Source of the DNA: Bacteroidota bacterium
Lineage (GTDB): Bacteria; Bacteroidota; Bacteroidia; JABEUT01
Reading direction: 5' to 3'
DNA: 56,598 nucleotides
Assembly: GCA_013285805.1 (NCBI GenBank)
Contig: JABDGY010000007.1
Span: forward strand, 1-56,598
Below, one piece after another: positions 8,116-16,688 of the stretch (the first letter of the stretch is position 1; the number at the start of each line of letters is the position of its first letter). A program made the position numbers and the translations under genes. The notes beneath the pieces are model-generated. The model ran no database searches and was not told the DNA's origin. It saw only the letters and a program-made list of their open reading frames with translations.

Positions 8116-8814
8116 TTATTTCATTGCTGTTTTACGCCCGTTTGCTGTATATAACGAGTCTATGTAATGCTTGTATTTATCTTCCGATTCAACCATTACA
8201 AAATTCCTCATCTTAGAGTGAAGCACGCCACATATTTGGGTGCATGATATATCGTACTTACCCTCCTTAGTAAGGTTAAACCAGCGCACAACAGTACGGC
8301 CAGGTAATACATCTTGCTTAAACCTTGCATTAGCCAGGAAAAAACTATGTATTACATCCTGAGAGCGTAATTCAAATACTACATTTTTATTAATAGGTAC
8401 ATGAAGTGAACTATTCATATCATCTACAATTACATCATCCGCTGTATTTAATATACCATCGGGTCCCGGGTAAACAAATATCCAGTTCCATTGCCTGGCT
8501 ATAATACCTACCTTAACGTCTGCCTTTGCGGGCACTGATTCAATCTGTCCCCATGCATCATGTTCGCAGTAAAGAATCACAAAATCGCTTCCTAATAGCA
8601 AAACAAGCGCTACTACAACCCATTTAAAATGTTTTCGCTTTTCTCCTGTTATGTATTCCGCCTTGGGCGCTGCCTTTCGGTTATACTTAATTAATGGATA
8701 AAGTAAAACGAATAAACTAATTACAAATGCTATGGCTACAAAAGCAAATATTAACCAGAAAAGGTTATCTATTTCTTGCCCATACGTGCTGACATTCTCC
8801 GGAAATATGTTCAT
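8116..8814 (-). CDS. cytochrome c oxidase subunit II with CuA site
   Basis: Receives electrons from cytochrome c through CuA and passes them to subunit I. Two N-terminal helices (about 17-41 and 65-83) are followed by the periplasmic cupredoxin domain. The CuA ligands are present: His156 and the motif CTQICGVLHSKM with Cys191, Cys195, His199 and Met202. There is no fused cytochrome c domain (no CxxCH) and no lipobox in the 232 residues, so a separate electron donor is needed. It is the first gene of the oxidase operon and lies behind a palindrome-type promoter. Confidence 0.94.
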   Translation of the reverse strand: MNIFPENVSTYGQEIDNLFWLIFAFVAIAFVISLFVLLYPLIKYNRKAAPKAEYITGEKRKHFKWVVVALVLLLGSDFVILYCEHDAWGQIESVPAKADVKVGIIARQWNWIFVYPGPDGILNTADDVIVDDMNSSLHVPINKNVVFELRSQDVIHSFFLANARFKQDVLPGRTVVRWFNLTKEGKYDISCTQICGVLHSKMRNFVMVESEDKYKHYIDSLYTANGRKTAMK

Positions 8815-8834
8815 AGGTTTATTTTTTATGAATG

Positions 8835-8878
8835 CAAAATAACTGCGGTTGAATGGTGAGTAGCATGATTAAAGTCAC
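8835..8878 (-). promoter_or_regulatory. oxidase operon promoter with Crp/Fnr-type palindrome, 36.5-bp spacing
   Basis: Palindrome ATGAT-TAAA-GTCAC at 8865-8878. The minus-strand -7 element TTATTTTG (8835-8842) matches five of six fixed bases of TAnnTTTG. Centre to final G is 36.5 bp. The coxB start codon is 21 bp beyond that G. This site and the next lie in the 296-bp gap between coxB and the divergent USP gene, and each faces its own gene. Confidence 0.7.
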
Positions 8879-9004
8879 ATTCTTATATGATTATTTACAC
8901 CCGGCGTGGGATGCATAGAATAGCGCTGCTTTCCCAATTCATCTTGTATCTTAACAGCTAAAACCACTTTGTGTTTTCAGCATTTACGGGGCAAGAGAAG
9001 TTAT

Positions 9005-9070
9005 ATGATGTGAATCATGTCAATTTATGCGGCATATCATATAAGATAGCCTTATATGCTTGTTTCTTTG
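9005..9070 (+). promoter_or_regulatory. USP-HPF-RNase operon promoter with palindrome, 58.5-bp spacing
   Basis: The palindrome ATGAT-GTGA-ATCAT (9005-9018) is perfect in both arms. The -7 element TTTCTTTG (9063-9070) matches five of six fixed bases. Centre to final G is 58.5 bp, the second of the two recurring spacings. The start codon follows 41 bp after that G. Confidence 0.72.
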
Positions 9071-9110
9071 CTTCAGAATCTTAATCAATAATATTTTAAA
9101 ACCTTAAGTC

Positions 9111-10025
9111 ATGTCAACATTTAATATCAAAAAAATTCTCGTTCCGATAGATTTTTCGGAAGCGGGAGAAAAAGCTATAATTCAGGCAATTTATATGGCC
9201 AAACAGAACAATGCAAGTATAACATTGGTGCATATTGTAGAAAGTATGATGGAATCGTATGACTACAGTTCACTCGGGTTATCAAAAACGTTTAAGTTAG
9301 AGTTTGAAACCATATTGCACAATTCACTGAAAGAGAAAATGGAAGAATTAAAAGGCAAAATCAATAAACAGGGTATTGAGGATGTTGATTATTTTATTGA
9401 AGGGGGAAAAGTATATAAGAAGGTGTTGGAATTAGCTAATTCAACAAAAGCGGATATTATTATAATGGGAACACACGGTGTATCAGGATTTAAAGAATTT
9501 ATTATGGGAAGTAACACCTTTAGGGTGGTTGGAGGAGCAAAATGCCCCGTTCTTTCTATTCAACAGAAATCAATGAAGGACGGCTTTTCAGATATTCTTT
9601 TACCTTTCAGGGATAAGCCTCATTCAAGGGAAAGCGTAGATTATGCAATAAGTATTGCAAAAATGTACGATGCTACCATACATATATTGGGGATAAATAC
9701 CGACCCGGATATAGAAGCGTTGAAAAAAATTCAGTATGAAGCAAAACAAATAGAGGTTATTTTAGACAAGAAAGGTGTAAAATACACTACAGATATATTG
9801 ACTGGTCATTATGTATCGAGCCTTATACTTAGCTTTGCTGAGAATAAAAAAGCTGACATGATTGTAATGATGGCGGACCTTGATAAAATGGCTATTACAG
9901 AGTATATTGTGGGGCCGGTTGCACAACAACTAGTAAATCACTCTAAAATTCCTGTACTTAGCATTATTCCTGCATTTAATCCGTCAACATCAAACCTTCA
10001 ACTTATAGGAGACCCTACTTTCTGA
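9111..10025 (+). CDS. tandem-domain universal stress protein
   Basis: 304 residues with two UspA domains (about 6-148 and 155-290). The first domain has the nucleotide-binding signature GTHGVSGFKEFIMGS (G-x2-G-x9-G-S), so it probably binds ATP. The second domain lacks it and may be structural. USPs of this type accumulate under low energy or low oxygen and modulate partner proteins; no partner is visible here. It is the first gene of a three-gene operon with a hibernation factor and an RNase. Confidence 0.9.
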   Translation: MSTFNIKKILVPIDFSEAGEKAIIQAIYMAKQNNASITLVHIVESMMESYDYSSLGLSKTFKLEFETILHNSLKEKMEELKGKINKQGIEDVDYFIEGGKVYKKVLELANSTKADIIIMGTHGVSGFKEFIMGSNTFRVVGGAKCPVLSIQQKSMKDGFSDILLPFRDKPHSRESVDYAISIAKMYDATIHILGINTDPDIEALKKIQYEAKQIEVILDKKGVKYTTDILTGHYVSSLILSFAENKKADMIVMMADLDKMAITEYIVGPVAQQLVNHSKIPVLSIIPAFNPSTSNLQLIGDPTF

Positions 10026-10067
10026 TCGAATAAATTAAACAGGTTAACATTAAAAAAACAAAACATT

Positions 10068-10412
10068 ATGGAAATTATAATTGAATCTCCTCATTTCACA
10101 GTTAATTCTCTGTTAGAGGCATACATAAACAAGAGAGTAGAAAGATTGTCTCATCTCAATGACCAGTTATTGCGCGGTGACGTTCTTCTTAAACTTGATA
10201 AATCAGACACGGACGATAATAAAATATGTGAAATAAAAATTCATGCGCCTCGTAAGAACTTCTTCGCAATAAGCAAATGCTCAACATTTGAAGACGCTGT
10301 AGCAGATACAATCCATTCGCTTGAGAAGCAAATGAGAAAACAGAAAACCAAATTCAGCAAGACTAAAGAAAAGCTGGAAATGCCTGATATTGCTGAAGAA
10401 GAATCGGAATAA
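10068..10412 (+). CDS. ribosome hibernation factor, HPF/RaiA family
   Basis: A 114-residue protein with the short HPF/YfiA fold (about 1-100) and an acidic C-terminal end. Members bind the 30S decoding region, block mRNA and tRNA entry, and promote inactive ribosomes in slow-growing cells. It lacks the long C-terminal dimerisation domain of long-form HPF. The basic stretch MRKQKTKFSKTKEKLE near the end may contact rRNA. It follows the USP gene by 42 bp and precedes the RNase gene by 14 bp, consistent with joint control of translation and RNA decay. Confidence 0.85.
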   Translation: MEIIIESPHFTVNSLLEAYINKRVERLSHLNDQLLRGDVLLKLDKSDTDDNKICEIKIHAPRKNFFAISKCSTFEDAVADTIHSLEKQMRKQKTKFSKTKEKLEMPDIAEEESE

Positions 10413-10426
10413 GCACAATTGCTCAA

Positions 10427-11854
10427 ATGGATTACAAGGTATCGATTCAATTTTTAGGCGCTGCCGGAACGGTAACGGGGTCGAAGCATCTGCTAAAAAC
10501 CCCTGAGAAGAATATTCTTATAGATTGCGGGCTCTTCCAGGGGATAAAAGCTCTTCGGAGACGTAACTGGGATGCCCTGCCATTTCCGGCTGATAAGATA
10601 GACCTTATTATTATTACCCATGCGCACCTAGATCATACCGGATATTTGCCTCTTATTGTAAAAGCCGGCTATAAGGGTAAAATACTTATGACTCACCCTA
10701 CAAAAGATTTAACTGAGGTTATTCTTCGCGATAGCGCTAAAATACAGGAAGAAGACGCAGAAAAAGCAAACAAGCATGGTTATACAAAACACAAACCTGC
10801 CCTTCCGCTTTATACATTGGCTGAAGCTGAGAAGTGTTTCAGCCAATTTGTATCATACAATGATGATGAATGGGTAAAAGTTTCTGATGATATATGCTTT
10901 CGGTTCATAAAGAATGGCCATATACTTGGTTCGGCCTTTGTAGAAATACAGTGTTTCGGAAAAAGAATTATCTTTTCAGGTGATATTGGCCGGCAGCAGT
11001 CGGAGATATTAGATGCACCTTCTGTAATTAAAGAAACTGATTTCCTTATTATGGAAAGCACCTATGGAGACAGGCTCCACCCTGCAGTTCCTTCAAGTCT
11101 TCAACTTGCCGATATAATTAATTCCACCATTCGTAAAAAGGGAAATATAATTATACCCAGTTTTGCGGTAGGCCGTGCACAGGAATTAATGCACATTATA
11201 ACCCGGCTGAAGAAAGAAAAAAGCATTCCTGACATACCTGTTTACATGGACAGCCCAATGGGCGCCGATGTGTTGGCTATTATGGATAAATACCCGCAAT
11301 GGCATAAACTCCCGGAAAGAGAGTATGTAGCTATGTGTAAGGATATAACAACAATACGCGATTATCATGAAACCGAAAAGGTAATACAGAAAAAAGGAAG
11401 TAAGTTAATTATAGCGGCTAGCGGAATGCTTACCGGCGGACGGGTATTGGAATACATAAAGAACTACATTGGCCAAAAGAAAAATACTGTTTTACTGGTG
11501 GGTTACCAGGCCGAAGGAACACGCGGAAGGGCGCTAAAAGAAGGTACGCATGAAATAAAGATACATGGGAAGTATTACCAGGTAAGTGCGAGAGTAGCAG
11601 TTATAGGTTCTCTTTCAGGCCACGCCGATCAGGGAGAAATGATAGGCTGGCTTGGTAATTTTGAAAAGAAGCCGGCAAAAATATTCCTTGTACACGGAGA
11701 GCCTATGTCGCAAGAAGCTTTCAGAGTTAAGATAGAACATGAATTCAATATTCCTGTGGAAATTCCTTCACAGGAGCAGGAATTGGATATGTTCTCCCTT
11801 GAAGATGTGAAGAAGCCTTCTTCGTCGGTTGAAACATCAACTACTAAACAGTAA
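10427..11854 (+). CDS. metallo-beta-lactamase/beta-CASP RNA exonuclease
   Basis: A 475-residue RNA-processing nuclease of the YSH1/CPSF73-like bacterial group. The zinc motif HAHLDH at residues 65-70 is followed by GHILGSAFVEI and SGDIGRQQSEIL in the MBL core. The beta-CASP insertion starts at SFAVGRAQEL, and SGMLTGGRVLEYI plus SLSGHADQGEMIGWL carry the remaining metal and motif residues. It probably degrades or trims RNA under stress. Its 3' end overlaps the convergent acetyl-CoA hydrolase gene by 11 bp. Confidence 0.9.
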   Translation: MDYKVSIQFLGAAGTVTGSKHLLKTPEKNILIDCGLFQGIKALRRRNWDALPFPADKIDLIIITHAHLDHTGYLPLIVKAGYKGKILMTHPTKDLTEVILRDSAKIQEEDAEKANKHGYTKHKPALPLYTLAEAEKCFSQFVSYNDDEWVKVSDDICFRFIKNGHILGSAFVEIQCFGKRIIFSGDIGRQQSEILDAPSVIKETDFLIMESTYGDRLHPAVPSSLQLADIINSTIRKKGNIIIPSFAVGRAQELMHIITRLKKEKSIPDIPVYMDSPMGADVLAIMDKYPQWHKLPEREYVAMCKDITTIRDYHETEKVIQKKGSKLIIAASGMLTGGRVLEYIKNYIGQKKNTVLLVGYQAEGTRGRALKEGTHEIKIHGKYYQVSARVAVIGSLSGHADQGEMIGWLGNFEKKPAKIFLVHGEPMSQEAFRVKIEHEFNIPVEIPSQEQELDMFSLEDVKKPSSSVETSTTKQ

Positions 11855-13127
11855 TCTTAAACAGGTCAAACGCCTCTTTGGCAATACTTTCCCGATGATC
11901 GGGGTGGGCCACATTTATAAGTTCCTTTATCCTCTGTTTAATACTTTTACCATACAAATCGGCAATACCATATTCAGTAACTATATAGTGAACATGTGCC
12001 CTTGTAGTAACCACTCCTGAACCCTGTTTCAGTTCCGATACAATTTTCGATTCTCCCTTCTTTGTTGTTGATGGCATGGCAATAATAGGTTTTCCGCCCT
12101 CTGAGAGAGATACCCCTCTTATAAAATCCATTTGCCCTCCAACACCTGAATACAGGTGACTCCCAATAGAATCGGCACATACCTGGCCTGTTATATCCAC
12201 CTCGATTGCGCTATTTATAGCAACAGCTTTAGGGTTTTGCTTTATTATGTGGGTATCGTTTACATATGCGGAATCATGCAGTTCGAACATCGGGTTATTA
12301 TCAATATAGTCGTATAGTTTGCGGGTACCCAACGCAAAAGCGCTTATTACCTTCCCTGGATTTGTTTTTTTCATTTCTCCAGTTACTACTCCTCGTTCTA
12401 TCAAGTCAATTATACCATCAGAGAACATTTCCGTATGTACGCCCAAATGTTTACGGTCATATAGTTTGCCCAATACTGCATCGGGAATTCTTCCAATCCC
12501 CATCTGCAAAGTCGCACCATCTTCTATCAAACTTGCTACATTATCCGCTATTTTTAAATCAATTTCATCTGCCCCGCTCATTGCTGATTCAGGCAAAGGG
12601 TCATTAACTTCAACCATGCTACTGAAACGCGAAGAATGAATTATTGCTCCGCCAAAGGTCCTTGGCATATTAGGATTCACCTGTGCTATGATGTATTTAG
12701 CATTTTCCATGGCTGCAATAGCAGCATCGACCGATACACCCAAGCTGCAAAAGCCATGTTCATCCGGAGGTGATACCTGTAACAAAGCAACGTCAATTTT
12801 AATGATTCCCCTTCTGAACAAGGCTGGTACTTCGCTCATAAATACAGGGATATAATCAGCAATACCCTTATTAACCGATTCCCTCATATTTGCTGCAATA
12901 AAAAAACAATGCACATTAAAGTGTGTCTTCATCTCCTCAGTAGCATAAGGGACCTTTCCTTCTGTGTGAAGGTGATAGACAGATACATTGGTCAGCTTCT
13001 TGCCTGTTTCGGTCATAGCATTAATTAGTTGCTGTGGTGCGGCGGCGGCTGTTTGTATAAACACATTATACCCTGACTGCAGGACTGATAATGCCTCTTG
13101 AGCAGACTTATATATTGCTGTTTTCAT
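11844..13127 (-). CDS. acetyl-CoA hydrolase/transferase family protein
   Basis: A 427-residue protein of the butyryl-CoA:acetate / 4-hydroxybutyrate CoA-transferase family. The catalytic Glu233 lies in GVHTEMFSDG, and the glycine-rich MGIGRIPDAVLG and GVGGQMDFIRG segments are the CoA-binding loops. It would exchange or hydrolyse acyl-CoA, for example releasing acetate from acetyl-CoA under energy limitation; the true acceptor is not evident. The frame is open to an earlier ATG (18 codons upstream), but the chosen Met (MKTAIYKSAQEAL) fits the family. The -7 element ends only 5 bp before this ATG, so the transcript may be leaderless. Confidence 0.88.
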   Translation of the reverse strand: MKTAIYKSAQEALSVLQSGYNVFIQTAAAAPQQLINAMTETGKKLTNVSVYHLHTEGKVPYATEEMKTHFNVHCFFIAANMRESVNKGIADYIPVFMSEVPALFRRGIIKIDVALLQVSPPDEHGFCSLGVSVDAAIAAMENAKYIIAQVNPNMPRTFGGAIIHSSRFSSMVEVNDPLPESAMSGADEIDLKIADNVASLIEDGATLQMGIGRIPDAVLGKLYDRKHLGVHTEMFSDGIIDLIERGVVTGEMKKTNPGKVISAFALGTRKLYDYIDNNPMFELHDSAYVNDTHIIKQNPKAVAINSAIEVDITGQVCADSIGSHLYSGVGGQMDFIRGVSLSEGGKPIIAMPSTTKKGESKIVSELKQGSGVVTTRAHVHYIVTEYGIADLYGKSIKQRIKELINVAHPDHRESIAKEAFDLFKITV

Positions 13128-13131
13128 GTTG

Positions 13132-13227
13132 CAAATTTTGCTAAAACCATTCCCCGTATGTATGATACAAATCACCTTCAATACTGAGTGATATCATCCA
13201 TAATCCTTGCCTGTTACTGTTCTTTTG
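13132..13227. promoter_or_regulatory. shared divergent promoter region: one palindrome, two promoters (36.5 and 58.5 bp)
   Basis: Palindrome ATGAT-ACAA-ATCAC at 13162-13175. Minus strand: -7 element AAAATTTG (13132-13139) for the acetyl-CoA hydrolase, centre to final G 36.5 bp. Plus strand: -7 element TTCTTTTG (13220-13227) for tolC, centre to final G 58.5 bp. Both elements match five of six fixed bases. The plus promoter excludes the upstream in-frame tolC start and supports the ATG at 13249. Confidence 0.72.
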
Positions 13228-13248
13228 CATTGTCAAACGCGAAATAAA

Positions 13249-14670
13249 ATGTTAAACATTAAGCATATATTAACTCTGAGTACTTTAACAGCTGCCACAC
13301 TAACGGCAATTGCTCAAAATACGGGATGGACACTTAAGGCTTGCATCGATACAGGTATTCAACGAAACATAAGCCTGAAACAGGGCCAGGTTACCAATGC
13401 TATTGATGCAATAAACCTTGAGCAATCAAAGGCAAATCTTTACCCTGCGGTAAATATTACCGATGCACCTGGCTTCAGCTTTGGTAAAACTCAAAACTCC
13501 ACCGGAGAATACGTAGCTGAAAACACCTCTTCAAATTCCTTTGCCCTTACCGCCAACGTGACCCTTTATAACGGGCTCAGTTACCAGAACGCCATTCATG
13601 AAAATGACTACAATTACCAGGCAGGTGTGCAGAGTGTGGAAATAACAAAGAACAATATATCGCTGAACATTTTAACAGCTTATATGCAGGTTTTAGCTAA
13701 TTACGAAGGTGTCGATATAGCCGAATCGCAGATGCAGGCTACACAGGCGCAAATAGAGCAAACAAAAATTTATGTGCAGGCCGGGAAATACCCTGAACTC
13801 AATTTGTTGCAGATTCAATCGCAGCTGGCAAGTGATAAACTTGCAAAAGTGAATGCTGAGAATCAACTCAAACTTGCGAAAGTTAACCTTATGCAATTAA
13901 TGAACCTGCCCATAGATTATTCTTTTGAAACTGAACGCCCTGCCAGTATAGATTCCCTGCTAAACCTTACTGCTCTTACAACAAACGATATTTATAATAC
14001 CGCTACTGGGTTTCTTCCACAAGTTAAAAACGCACAGTTAATAACTCAGGCCGGTGCTTCAGGGGTAAAAGTTGCTCAATCACTTTACTATCCTAAACTC
14101 ACAATGAGCGGAAGTATAAGGTCAACCGGAAACAGTTTGATTTATAATGAATATTACCAGGAAGGCACCATTGGATTTGTAGAACCTTACCCTGCCGAAC
14201 AAGTTGTGGGTTATAACCTGGAAAGTAGTTCCAGTAACAACTTTTCAAACCTGTGGAGCCAGTTAAATAGCAATTTTAACCAGTTTATCGGTTTTAATTT
14301 AAGCATACCTATTTTCAACAGCTTTATAGCAAAAAATACTGTGGCAATTGCTAAATTGAATATGAAAAACGCGCAATTGAACGAAGAGGCCGTGAAAATT
14401 ACGTTAAGACAGACTATTGAGCAAGCCTATACTAACCTGCTTGCAGCTGCTGAACAGTATTCGGCTTCAAAAGATGCTCTTACATCAGAAGAAGAGACTT
14501 TTAATAATATGGATAAAAAGTTCAAAGTCGGACTTGAAAATGCAACCGATTATTTGATTGAAAAATCAAACTATACAAAAGCCCAGCAAAATGTTGCACA
14601 GGCAAAATACAATTACCTGCTACAGGTAAAACTGGTCGATTTCTACCTTGGCAAACCCCTAACCTTTTAA
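13249..14670 (+). CDS. TolC-family outer membrane efflux protein
   Basis: A 473-residue outer-membrane channel protein with signal peptide MLNIKHILTLSTLTAATL ending near AIAQ. The two long helical repeats of the OEP family follow (about 25-220 and 240-470), including the EQSKANLYPAVN-type repeat start and the second repeat near ALTSEEETFNNMDKKFKVG. I set the start at the ATG 22 bp after the -7 element, which also begins the signal peptide; an earlier in-frame start would lie upstream of the promoter. It forms an operon with a membrane fusion protein and an ABC transporter. Confidence 0.9.
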   Translation: MLNIKHILTLSTLTAATLTAIAQNTGWTLKACIDTGIQRNISLKQGQVTNAIDAINLEQSKANLYPAVNITDAPGFSFGKTQNSTGEYVAENTSSNSFALTANVTLYNGLSYQNAIHENDYNYQAGVQSVEITKNNISLNILTAYMQVLANYEGVDIAESQMQATQAQIEQTKIYVQAGKYPELNLLQIQSQLASDKLAKVNAENQLKLAKVNLMQLMNLPIDYSFETERPASIDSLLNLTALTTNDIYNTATGFLPQVKNAQLITQAGASGVKVAQSLYYPKLTMSGSIRSTGNSLIYNEYYQEGTIGFVEPYPAEQVVGYNLESSSSNNFSNLWSQLNSNFNQFIGFNLSIPIFNSFIAKNTVAIAKLNMKNAQLNEEAVKITLRQTIEQAYTNLLAAAEQYSASKDALTSEEETFNNMDKKFKVGLENATDYLIEKSNYTKAQQNVAQAKYNYLLQVKLVDFYLGKPLTF

Positions 14671-14674
14671 CAGT

Positions 14675-15928
14675 ATGAAAAAGAAAACAGTAATCATAAT
14701 TATTTCAATACTATTAGGCCTTGTGCTGGTATTTATTGCAAGCAAAAAGTTTTTCGGCAAGAGCAATGAGAAAGTTTACTATTGGCGGACTTCCCCTGTG
14801 GAAAAAGGTGATGTAAATGTAGTAATTACTGCAACCGGTACACTTGCGGCTGATACCACCATACAGGTTGGTACAGAAGTAACAGGTGTTCTTGAAAAGC
14901 AGTTTGTAGATTTTAATTCCACAGTTAAAAAAGGTCAAATTATAGCCCTTATTGATACTACATTGCTCTATCCCGCTATGCTTGATGCCAGAGCACAATG
15001 GGAAAAAGCCCAGGCACAGTGCGACGAATATAAACGGGAACTTGACAGAGCTAAGGTTCTTCTAGATAATAAAGTGGAAGCACAACAAGATTATGATATT
15101 GCCTTAACCAATTATAAGACTCAGCAGGCTTTAGTAAATCAACTTCAGGCCGATTATAACCGTGCCCTTGTTAACTTACATTATGCCACTATTCGCGCCC
15201 CGTTTAATGGCATTGTAATTTCACGAACGTATGATGTTGGTATTATGGTTATTGCCAGTTTCAGCACTCCTACCTTATTTACCATTGCAAACGACCTCAC
15301 CAAAATGCAGGTGCAGGCAAATGTTGATGAGGCAGATATAGGGCGCTTGAAGGAAGGGCAGACGGCCAATTTTACGGTGGATGCCTACCCTGATACTGTA
15401 TTTAACGGTATTGTTACCCAAATAAGAAGAAACCCGGTTATGGTTCAGAATGTAGTGAATTATGTGGTAATTATAGAATCGCCTAACCCTGATTTGAAAT
15501 TGATACCTGGCCTTACCGCGAATATTAATATTAATGTACTGACTCACAAGAATATACTTAAAGTTCCTTCCAACGCGCTGAGTTTTGTACCTCCAACCGA
15601 GTATCTTGATGGGACCGCAGCAATTCCTGATTCTGTTAAAAGAAAGGTTGAAGTGCAATCACAACAGGTCGCAAATAAAATAATCCCTTCCTCAACAGAA
15701 TTGGCCAAAACATACATATGGGTACAAAGAGGAAGTGATATTTATCCCGTATCTGTACTTAAAGGATTATCAGATGGGATATTCACGGAAGTAAGCGGTG
15801 ACCTAAAGCTTGGCGACATGATTGTGACGGGTATAAATATCTCTTCAGCAGCAGATACCCAAACCAGCCCGAGTTCCGGCCAGCAGAATCCGTTTATGCC
15901 AAAGTTCCCTACGCATCCTAAGAAATAA
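14675..15928 (+). CDS. HlyD/MacA-family periplasmic adaptor
   Basis: A 417-residue membrane fusion protein. The N-terminal anchor helix (about 4-22) is followed by a biotinyl-lipoyl-like half (VGTEVTGVLEKQFVDFNSTV), a coiled-coil hairpin (about 108-165, rich in Ala/Gln/Lys), the second lipoyl half (TIRAPFNGIVISRTYDVG) and beta-barrel domains. The proline- and serine-rich tail ends in MPKFPTHPKK. It connects the inner-membrane ABC transporter to TolC and follows tolC by 4 bp. Confidence 0.9.
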   Translation: MKKKTVIIIISILLGLVLVFIASKKFFGKSNEKVYYWRTSPVEKGDVNVVITATGTLAADTTIQVGTEVTGVLEKQFVDFNSTVKKGQIIALIDTTLLYPAMLDARAQWEKAQAQCDEYKRELDRAKVLLDNKVEAQQDYDIALTNYKTQQALVNQLQADYNRALVNLHYATIRAPFNGIVISRTYDVGIMVIASFSTPTLFTIANDLTKMQVQANVDEADIGRLKEGQTANFTVDAYPDTVFNGIVTQIRRNPVMVQNVVNYVVIIESPNPDLKLIPGLTANININVLTHKNILKVPSNALSFVPPTEYLDGTAAIPDSVKRKVEVQSQQVANKIIPSSTELAKTYIWVQRGSDIYPVSVLKGLSDGIFTEVSGDLKLGDMIVTGINISSAADTQTSPSSGQQNPFMPKFPTHPKK

Positions 15929-15932
15929 CAAC

Positions 15933-16688
15933 ATGGCACATGCATTAATATCAGTAAAAGACCTTGTAAAAACATACCAGATGGGCGATAACGTTGTACA
16001 CGCCCTTAGAGGTGTTTCGATTGATATTAATAAGGGAGACTTTGTTGCTATAATGGGCGCAAGTGGCTCAGGAAAATCTACCTTTATGAACACTCTTGGC
16101 TGCCTTGATAAACCTACCAGCGGTGAATACTACCTTGATGACGTGGATGCACTAAACCTTACCAGGAACCAACTGGCTGAACTTAGAAATAAAAAAATAG
16201 GTTTTATTTTTCAATCTTTTAATATTCTTGCCCGAACTTCTGCTTTGGAAAATGTTGAACTGCCATTATTATATAATAATAAAGTAAGTGCCAAGGAAAG
16301 AAAAGAAAAAGCGATTAAGGCCCTTGAAGCTGTGGGGCTTGCCGAACGAATGCATAATATGCCGAACCAGTTATCGGGCGGGCAACAACAACGGGTTGCT
16401 ATAGCAAGGGCACTGGTAAATGAACCAGTTGTAATTATGGCCGATGAACCTACGGGCAACCTGGATACGCGCACCAGCTATGAAATAATGGATATTTTCC
16501 AGAACCTTAATAAAAATGGTATTACTATAGTAATGGTAACCCATGAACCTGATATTGCAAAATGTGCTATAGATAATGTAATATTCAGGGATGGAAAAAT
16601 CATTGGCAACAAAAAAGTACAGGACAGGGTTATTGCAGGTGAAGAACTTAAAAAAATGCCTGTCGAAAATATAGATTCTTCCATATGA
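15933..16688 (+). CDS. MacB-type ABC transporter ATP-binding protein
   Basis: A 251-residue ATPase of the LolD/MacB group. Walker A is GASGSGKST, the signature is [15 protein letters not shown] and Walker B is [13 protein letters not shown]. It powers the permease encoded next, with which it overlaps by 4 bp (ATGA). In E. coli MacB these two parts are fused; here they are separate genes, as is common in Bacteroidota. The substrate cannot be told from the sequence. Confidence 0.92.
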   Translation: MAHALISVKDLVKTYQMGDNVVHALRGVSIDINKGDFVAIMGASGSGKSTFMNTLGCLDKPTSGEYYLDDVDALNLTRNQLAELRNKKIGFIFQSFNILARTSALENVELPLLYNNKVSAKERKEKAIKALEAVGLAERMHNMPNQLSGGQQQRVAIARALVNEPVVIMADEPTGNLDTRTSYEIMDIFQNLNKNGITIVMVTHEPDIAKCAIDNVIFRDGKIIGNKKVQDRVIAGEELKKMPVENIDSSI

